Assembly (NCBI RefSeq): GCF_030151805.1
Contig: NZ_JASLCN010000140.1
Coordinates: 1-6,440, forward strand
Reading direction: 5' to 3'
Source: Fluviicola sp.
Lineage (GTDB): Bacteria > Bacteroidota > Bacteroidia > Flavobacteriales_D > Crocinitomicaceae
DNA: 6,440 nt
A model generated the notes under the pieces. The model searched no databases, had not been told where the DNA came from, and worked only from the letters and a program-made list of their open reading frames with translations. The first letter of the stretch is position 1; the number at the start of each line of letters is the position of its first letter. This document shows, in pieces, positions 1-3,787 of the stretch. Made by a program: the position numbers and the translations under genes.

Positions 1-30
1 ATTAATTCTCTTTCCCTTGATTTAACTTAA

Positions 31-45
31 CAACTACCGTAGTTG
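31..45. repeat. 7-bp inverted repeat with one-base centre
   Basis: CAACTAC at 31-37 is the exact reverse complement of GTAGTTG at 39-45, separated by a single C. A one-base centre cannot form an RNA hairpin loop, so a dimeric protein-binding site is more likely than a terminator. No regulator is identifiable. Confidence 0.4.
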
Positions 46-71
46 CATTTATCAATTGAATCTAAGACTGG

Positions 72-87
72 CAAATTGGCCAATTTG
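72..87. repeat. 16-bp perfect palindrome, possible operator
   Basis: CAAATTGGCCAATTTG reads identically on both strands with no spacer. It lies 77 bases before the symporter start. Because it has no loop it is better read as a two-fold symmetric DNA-binding site than as a transcript hairpin. The adjacent hairpin at 92-108 starts only four bases later. Its function is inferred from symmetry and position alone. Confidence 0.45.
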
Positions 88-91
88 AATT

Positions 92-108
92 TTGGGATTA
101 ATTCCCAA
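92..108. repeat. 6-bp stem, 5-base loop hairpin
   Basis: TTGGGA at 92-97 pairs perfectly with TCCCAA at 103-108 around the loop TTAAT. No T-run follows on the + strand, so it is not a typical terminator in that direction. It could be an operator or a processed-RNA structure. Confidence 0.4.
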
Positions 109-136
109 TCCGAATTCGAAAACTTGCGGAATTCAT

Positions 137-144
137 TAACTTCG
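137..144 (+). promoter_or_regulatory. Possible Bacteroidota -7 element before the symporter
   Basis: TAACTTCG matches five of the six fixed positions of the Bacteroidota -7 consensus TAnnTTTG. It ends 20 bases before the ATG at 165, the same distance as the similar box before the gene at 2472. No TTTG-type -33 element sits at the usual spacing, so the call is weak. Confidence 0.22.
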
Positions 145-164
145 TTCCTTCGAATTTTTCATTC

Positions 165-1700
165 ATGAACAACACTTTAGCTCCCTGGCTCGTTGCCACT
201 GTCCTTATCGGATATTTCGGTTTACTGATCGTCATTGCATACCTCACTTCCAGAAAGGCGGACACCGATTCCTTTTTCATGGGAAACAGACAAAGCCCCT
301 GGTATCTGGTGGCATTCGGAATGATCGGAACATCTCTTTCAGGTGTTACGTTCATCTCCGTTCCCGGAAAAGTGTTTTCAGAAGGAATGGCGTATTTCCA
401 GATCGTTTTGGGATATGTTTTGGGATATGTCGTCATCGCCCAGATTCTGATGCCGCTCTATTACCGCCTGAATGTAACTTCGATCTACGAGTTTCTGAAC
501 AAGCGTTTTGGAATCGTCAGTTACAAAACCGGAGCTGCATTTTTCATTCTTTCCAGAACATTGGGGTCGGCAACCCGACTTTATTTAGCCACGGAAGTAT
601 TGCAGATGTTCCTGTTTGAAGATTTGGGGGTGCCATATTGGGTGACGACGGTAACAACCATTGTACTGATTTGGGTTTATACCTTCAAGGGAGGAGTGCG
701 GACAATTGTCTATACGGATGCGTTTCAAACCATTTTCCTTGTTTCATCCGTAATCATTTGTACGATTATCATTGCTCAAACCCTGGGAGTTGATTTCTCC
801 GGATTGTACGATAAAATCACCTCATCTTCTACGAAAAACGGGTATTCCATGTCGCGCATTTTCTTTTTCGACGATCCGAATTCGCCGCTTTATTTCTACA
901 AGCAATTCTTCGGAGGAATGTTCCTGGCAATTGCAATGACCGGCTTGGACCAGGATTTAATGCAGAAAAACCTCACGTGTAAATCCATCGGAGACGCGAA
1001 GAAAAACATGTATTCATTCACAACAATTCTCGTGATTACGAACTTCTTGTTTTTGTTGTTGGGTGGAGCCTTGTATGTATACATTCAGTCGACCGGTTTG
1101 GAAGTTCCTGCAAATACCGATCACACGTTCCCGACTTTGGCTCTGAATAACTTCGGCTCCATAGCCGGTATTTTCTTCCTGCTCGGAATTACAGCTTCGT
1201 CTTATGCTTCGGCTGATAGTGCGTTGACAGCGCTTACAACCGGATTCTGTATTGACTTCCTGAATTTCAACCGACGGGAAGAAAAGCAGAAGAAACGCTA
1301 TAAATTGATTGTTCATATTGGATTTTCGCTCCTGTTCCTGTTGATTATTCTCTTCACAAACTGGTATGTGGATTCAACTCCCGGAACAGATTTGATCGGT
1401 TTGATTTTGAAATTGGCCGGCTATACCTACGGACCTTTGCTTGGTTTGTTTACATTGGGGATTTTTACCAAACGCATTTTAAAAGAAAACCTCGTTCCTG
1501 TTGTTTGTGTGTTGATTCCTGCAATTTGTTTCTTCATCAGTAAGTACTCGCAGGTAATGACTGGCGGAGTTTTGCAGGAAAATGGAACGTATCTGGGGGG
1601 GTATGTTTTCGGGAATGAGCTCTTGATTCTGAATGGATTGCTAACATTTATCGGACTTTGGTTGATTTCGAAACCGGGTAAATCAGTTGTTGTGGCATAA
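165..1700 (+). CDS. Sodium:solute symporter family (SSS) transporter
   Basis: This 511-residue inner-membrane protein is predicted to couple uptake of an organic solute to inward Na+ flow. The length and roughly 13 hydrophobic segments fit the SSS/SLC5 family. Family hallmarks are visible: the TM1 region around residues 55-68 (G-T-S-L-S-G-V-T-F), the GGVRTIVYTDAFQ block at 176-188 with Asp185 in TM5, the GLDQDLMQKNL block at 260-270, and the TM8 region at 341-360 rich in Ser/Thr where the Na2 site lies in characterised members. TM8 has Ala348-Ser349-Ala350-Asp351, so an acidic residue lies near the ion site. The substrate cannot be read from sequence; sugars, carboxylates, amino acids and sialic acid are all used in this family. 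The next gene starts 30 bases downstream, suggesting co-transcription with the HAD protein. A run of seven G at 1595-1601 keeps frame. Confidence 0.95.
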   Translation: MNNTLAPWLVATVLIGYFGLLIVIAYLTSRKADTDSFFMGNRQSPWYLVAFGMIGTSLSGVTFISVPGKVFSEGMAYFQIVLGYVLGYVVIAQILMPLYYRLNVTSIYEFLNKRFGIVSYKTGAAFFILSRTLGSATRLYLATEVLQMFLFEDLGVPYWVTTVTTIVLIWVYTFKGGVRTIVYTDAFQTIFLVSSVIICTIIIAQTLGVDFSGLYDKITSSSTKNGYSMSRIFFFDDPNSPLYFYKQFFGGMFLAIAMTGLDQDLMQKNLTCKSIGDAKKNMYSFTTILVITNFLFLLLGGALYVYIQSTGLEVPANTDHTFPTLALNNFGSIAGIFFLLGITASSYASADSALTALTTGFCIDFLNFNRREEKQKKRYKLIVHIGFSLLFLLIILFTNWYVDSTPGTDLIGLILKLAGYTYGPLLGLFTLGIFTKRILKENLVPVVCVLIPAICFFISKYSQVMTGGVLQENGTYLGGYVFGNELLILNGLLTFIGLWLISKPGKSVVVA

Positions 1701-1730
1701 TATCTGAGCGTATAAAACGTTTCTGAATCT

Positions 1731-2393
1731 ATGAATAAGAAACCAAAAGCCTTTTTGTTTGACCTGAATGGTACAATGATCGATGATATGGGATTCCACC
1801 TGGAAGTATGGAACCGGATTTTGAATGACGATCTGAAAGCTGGCTTAACCCGCAACGAGGTAAAACAGCAACTATTTGGGAAGAACAATGAATTGCTGGA
1901 ACGCGTTTTTGGAAAAGGGGCTTTTACTGAAGAACAGGTAAAGGAAATCTCCAAAAAGAAAGAAGAGCTGTATCAGGAATTGTATCGTCCGGAGCTGCAA
2001 TTGATTCCCGGATTGGAAAATATACTTGAAAAAGCATACCGAGAAGGTATTTCAATGGCAATCGGGTCGGCGGCACTTCCTTTCAATATTGGTTTTGTAA
2101 TTGACAATTTATTGATCCGCCATTATTTTAAAACCATTGTGAGTTCGGATGATGTGACGGAAAGTAAACCCAATCCGGAAGTGTTTTTAAAAGCAGCAAA
2201 GCAATTGGGAGTTGCTCCGGAAGCGTGTATCGTGTTTGAAGATGTTCCGAAAGGCGCTGAAGCTGCATTGAATGCCGGAATGCCGGTAATAATAGTGACT
2301 ACAACGCACACTCCGGAAGAATTTGAGAAATACCCGAACGTCTTGTTCTTTATCTCCGACTACAACGATCCGAGACTGACTGATTTGTTCTAA
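1731..2393 (+). CDS. HAD-superfamily hydrolase, beta-phosphoglucomutase-like, with DxN motif I
   Basis: This 220-residue cytoplasmic protein has the HAD Rossmann core with an N-terminal helical cap (about residues 18-86), as in beta-phosphoglucomutase and related sugar-phosphate phosphatases. Motif I is FDLNGTM with nucleophile Asp11, but the usual second Asp is Asn13. Motif II is Ser113 (IGSAA), motif III Lys146 (SKPNP), and motif IV Glu170-Asp171 (FEDVPKG). His23 and Trp27 align by eye with cap/hinge His20 and Trp24 of Lactococcus beta-PGM, whereas the phosphate-binding Arg49 of that enzyme aligns with Asn53. The likely reaction is phosphoryl transfer or hydrolysis on a small phosphometabolite, but the two substitutions argue against plain beta-glucose-1-phosphate mutase activity. 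It sits 30 bases after the symporter and probably shares its transcript. No Shine-Dalgarno sequence is visible before the ATG. The family call is firm; the substrate is unknown. Confidence 0.93.
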   Translation: MNKKPKAFLFDLNGTMIDDMGFHLEVWNRILNDDLKAGLTRNEVKQQLFGKNNELLERVFGKGAFTEEQVKEISKKKEELYQELYRPELQLIPGLENILEKAYREGISMAIGSAALPFNIGFVIDNLLIRHYFKTIVSSDDVTESKPNPEVFLKAAKQLGVAPEACIVFEDVPKGAEAALNAGMPVIIVTTTHTPEEFEKYPNVLFFISDYNDPRLTDLF

Positions 2394-2413
2394 TAAATCA
2401 CAATTTGACAATG

Positions 2414-2434
2414 GGAATTCGTAATTCTTAATTC
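2414..2434. repeat. Three-unit imperfect 7-bp tandem repeat
   Basis: The units are GGAATTC, GTAATTC and TTAATTC, in perfect register and differing only in the first two bases. It lies just upstream of the -7-like box, where an activator or the -33 region would be. It could also be a fragment of a dispersed intergenic repeat. Confidence 0.5.
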
Positions 2435-2443
2435 AGATTTCCG

Positions 2444-2451
2444 TATCTTCA
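2444..2451 (+). promoter_or_regulatory. Bacteroidota -7-like promoter element
   Basis: TATCTTCA, within CCGTATCTTCAC, resembles the Bacteroidota -7 consensus TAnnTTTG and the frequent variant TATCTTTG. It ends 20 bases before the ATG at 2472, which would give a very short leader. The only TTTG (2404-2407) is 36 bases upstream, too far for a standard -33 element. Confidence 0.38.
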
Positions 2452-2471
2452 CTTAACAAATTAGGATTACG

Positions 2472-3614
2472 ATGAACATCATTCTTCACGATAACGAATT
2501 ACACTTGCGTTTTGCGCCATTGACACTTACAAGACCTATCGGTGACTTGCGGGTAGGGATTTTGACAAATAAGGAACGATGGGAAAAGTGGATTCCGGAA
2601 GCGGTGGTGTCGTTTCAAACAGAAAAGTATATCTCGAAGAAATTTCCAAGAATATCCGGAGATTTAGAAATAGAAGTCAACGCGGCAATTATTCCGAACG
2701 AAGCCATTGCAGCTGCGATTTTGCATTTGGAAGAAAACCAGGTTTTAGTATCTGAAAATACCTGGATTGCCAGGAGAGGAACTGCTTCCGAACGAATTAA
2801 ATGGTCTGAGCAGCACCCGCTGGAGTTAACACAACGCTGGGATATCTTCCAATTAAATGACGAGGTGCTGGTAGCAGATTATTTTTTACTCACCGGAGGA
2901 AGAGAATCACAGCATATTTCCGCTTCAAATACCATTATCGGTGATCCTTCATTGATTTTTATCGAAGCCGGAGCTTCCGTTGAAGGCTCATTTCTGAATA
3001 CCACTTCCGGACCAATTTACATTGATAAAGAAGCCGAAATTATGGAAGGTTCCATGATCCGCGGACCGTTTTCGTTAGGTGAACATGCTGTTGTGAAAAT
3101 GGGGGCGAAGATCTACGGAGCAACAACCATTGGTCCTTACTGTAAAGTGGGCGGTGAGGTTTCAAATTGCGTTTTCCAGGCCTATTCCAACAAAGGACAC
3201 GATGGTTTTCTCGGAAATTCGGTTGTAGGTGAGTGGTGTAATTTTGGCGCGGATTCCAATACTTCCAATCTGAAGAATAATTATTCAATGATTCGTTCCT
3301 GGTCTTACGAAGAAGGAAGAGAAGTGGAAACCGGTTTGCAATTTATGGGTGTTTGCATGGGAGATCACAGTAAATGTGCGATCAACACGATGTTCAATAC
3401 AGCAACAGTTGTTGGTGTTTCCTGCAACGTATTCGGTGGTGAATTCCCAAAGAAATTCATTCCTTCCTTTTCCTGGGGAGCTGTGAACGGAACGGAATTG
3501 TTCGAACTTAAAAAAGCCAAAGAAGCTGCCAATGCTATGATGAGCAGACGCGGACTGGAGTTAACAGAAGGTGATCATTACATGTTTGATTACCTGGCAA
3601 AACATGGCGGATAG
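2472..3614 (+). CDS. GlmU-family protein: atypical nucleotidyltransferase domain plus left-handed beta-helix acyltransferase
   Basis: This 380-residue cytoplasmic protein resembles the divergent bacterial GlmU type common in Bacteroidota, proposed to act in UDP-N-acetylglucosamine formation. Residues 1 to about 150 lack the classical glycine-rich GxGxRM...PK signature of nucleotidyltransferases and instead carry RPIGDLRVGILTNKERW at 21-37, typical of this subfamily. Residues about 155-335 form hexapeptide-like turns of a left-handed beta-helix. The segment NKGHDGFLGNS is followed by N257, A260 and N266. His243, Asn257, Ala260 and Asn266 keep the spacing of E. coli GlmU His363, Asn377, Ala380 and Asn386, which supports an acetyltransferase-type active site. 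The usual GAGT is GADS here (259-262). AGGA at 2463-2466, five bases before the ATG, is a weak ribosome-binding candidate. True GlmU function is plausible but not proven; another sugar-1-phosphate nucleotidyltransferase is possible. Confidence 0.9.
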   Translation: MNIILHDNELHLRFAPLTLTRPIGDLRVGILTNKERWEKWIPEAVVSFQTEKYISKKFPRISGDLEIEVNAAIIPNEAIAAAILHLEENQVLVSENTWIARRGTASERIKWSEQHPLELTQRWDIFQLNDEVLVADYFLLTGGRESQHISASNTIIGDPSLIFIEAGASVEGSFLNTTSGPIYIDKEAEIMEGSMIRGPFSLGEHAVVKMGAKIYGATTIGPYCKVGGEVSNCVFQAYSNKGHDGFLGNSVVGEWCNFGADSNTSNLKNNYSMIRSWSYEEGREVETGLQFMGVCMGDHSKCAINTMFNTATVVGVSCNVFGGEFPKKFIPSFSWGAVNGTELFELKKAKEAANAMMSRRGLELTEGDHYMFDYLAKHGG

Positions 3615-3629
3615 CTCTGAATCGGTTGG

Positions 3630-3646
3630 AAAACAGACTTGTTTTT
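3630..3646 (+). terminator. Weak terminator-like hairpin after the GlmU-family gene
   Basis: AAAACA at 3630-3635 pairs with TGTTTT at 3640-3645 around the loop GACT, 15 bases after the stop codon, and ends in a T-run. The stem has a single G-C pair, so it would be weak; the T-run lies mostly within the stem. Position supports a terminator, stability does not. Confidence 0.25.
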
Positions 3647-3732
3647 AGTTAAATATTTTAAATCGACAGGAGAATCAACGGTTGATGCGTTTCAGGAAAG
3701 GAGGGAAATAACTACTCAACCTTTCGCTAGTT

Positions 3733-3775
3733 TTAGGTGTTGTTCGTTTTAACGGATAGAGTGTTTAACACCTAA
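3733..3775 (+). promoter_or_regulatory. Nested stem-loop in the leader of the secreted-protein gene
   Basis: TTAGGTGTT at 3733-3741 is the exact reverse complement of AACACCTAA at 3767-3775, enclosing 25 bases. Inside, CGTT at 3745-3748 pairs with AACG at 3751-3754 around TT. The outer stem ends 12 bases before the ATG at 3788. It may be an RNA structure affecting translation or stability, or a two-fold protein site in DNA. No T-run follows, so it is not a standard terminator. Confidence 0.45.
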
Positions 3776-3787
3776 TACAAGTACACT

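Larger units (their letters stand above)
1..164. other. Palindrome-rich non-coding leader upstream of the symporter gene
   Basis: No credible gene lies here. The stretch is AT-rich and holds a run of palindromic elements: TTAACTTAA at 22-30, a 7-1-7 inverted repeat at 31-45, TCAATTGA at 52-59, a 16-base perfect palindrome at 72-87, a 6-5-6 hairpin at 92-108 and CGAATTCG at 111-118. The short ones are expected by chance in AT-rich DNA; the 31-45, 72-87 and 92-108 elements are less so. The region may combine the end of an unseen upstream gene's transcript with the promoter and operator zone of the symporter. No Shine-Dalgarno sequence precedes the ATG at 165, which is normal for Bacteroidota. 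Confidence 0.6.
2394..2471. promoter_or_regulatory. Intergenic promoter region of the GlmU-family gene
   Basis: This 78-base AT-rich gap separates the HAD gene from the GlmU-family gene. It holds CAATTTGA at 2401-2408, a three-unit 7-base tandem repeat at 2414-2434, a -7-like box at 2444-2451 and AGGA at 2463-2466. No terminator hairpin for the HAD gene is evident, so read-through remains possible. Confidence 0.45.
3615..3787. other. Intergenic region with nested stem-loop before the secreted protein
   Basis: The 173 bases hold a weak terminator-like hairpin (3630-3646), an AT-rich stretch around 3646-3660, an AGGAG at 3668-3672 followed by an eight-codon mini-frame (3685-3711), an AAGGAGGG that has no start codon at normal distance (3698-3705), and a nested inverted repeat (3733-3775). 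No convincing TAnnTTTG box at normal distance from the ATG was found. Confidence 0.5.

Noticed and set aside
98..436. Minus-strand open frame of 112 codons across the symporter start
   Set aside because: It overlaps the strongly supported symporter on the opposite strand and shows no recognisable protein features.
1427..1954. Minus-strand open frame of 175 codons spanning the symporter end and HAD start
   Set aside because: It lies antisense to two well-supported genes, its translation has no recognisable domain, and it crosses their intergenic gap as an antisense shadow would.
2084..2311. Possible frameshift or degradation in the HAD gene because of the odd catalytic motif
   Set aside because: The frame is intact over full family length and motifs II to IV are all preserved, so the motif I change is a substitution and not decay.
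3646..3660. AT-rich stretch with TTAAATATTTTAA considered as a promoter
   Set aside because: The nearest TTG (3639-3641) is only about 12 bases from the TATTTTA, which does not fit Bacteroidota or sigma-70 spacing, and it lies well over 100 bases before the start codon.
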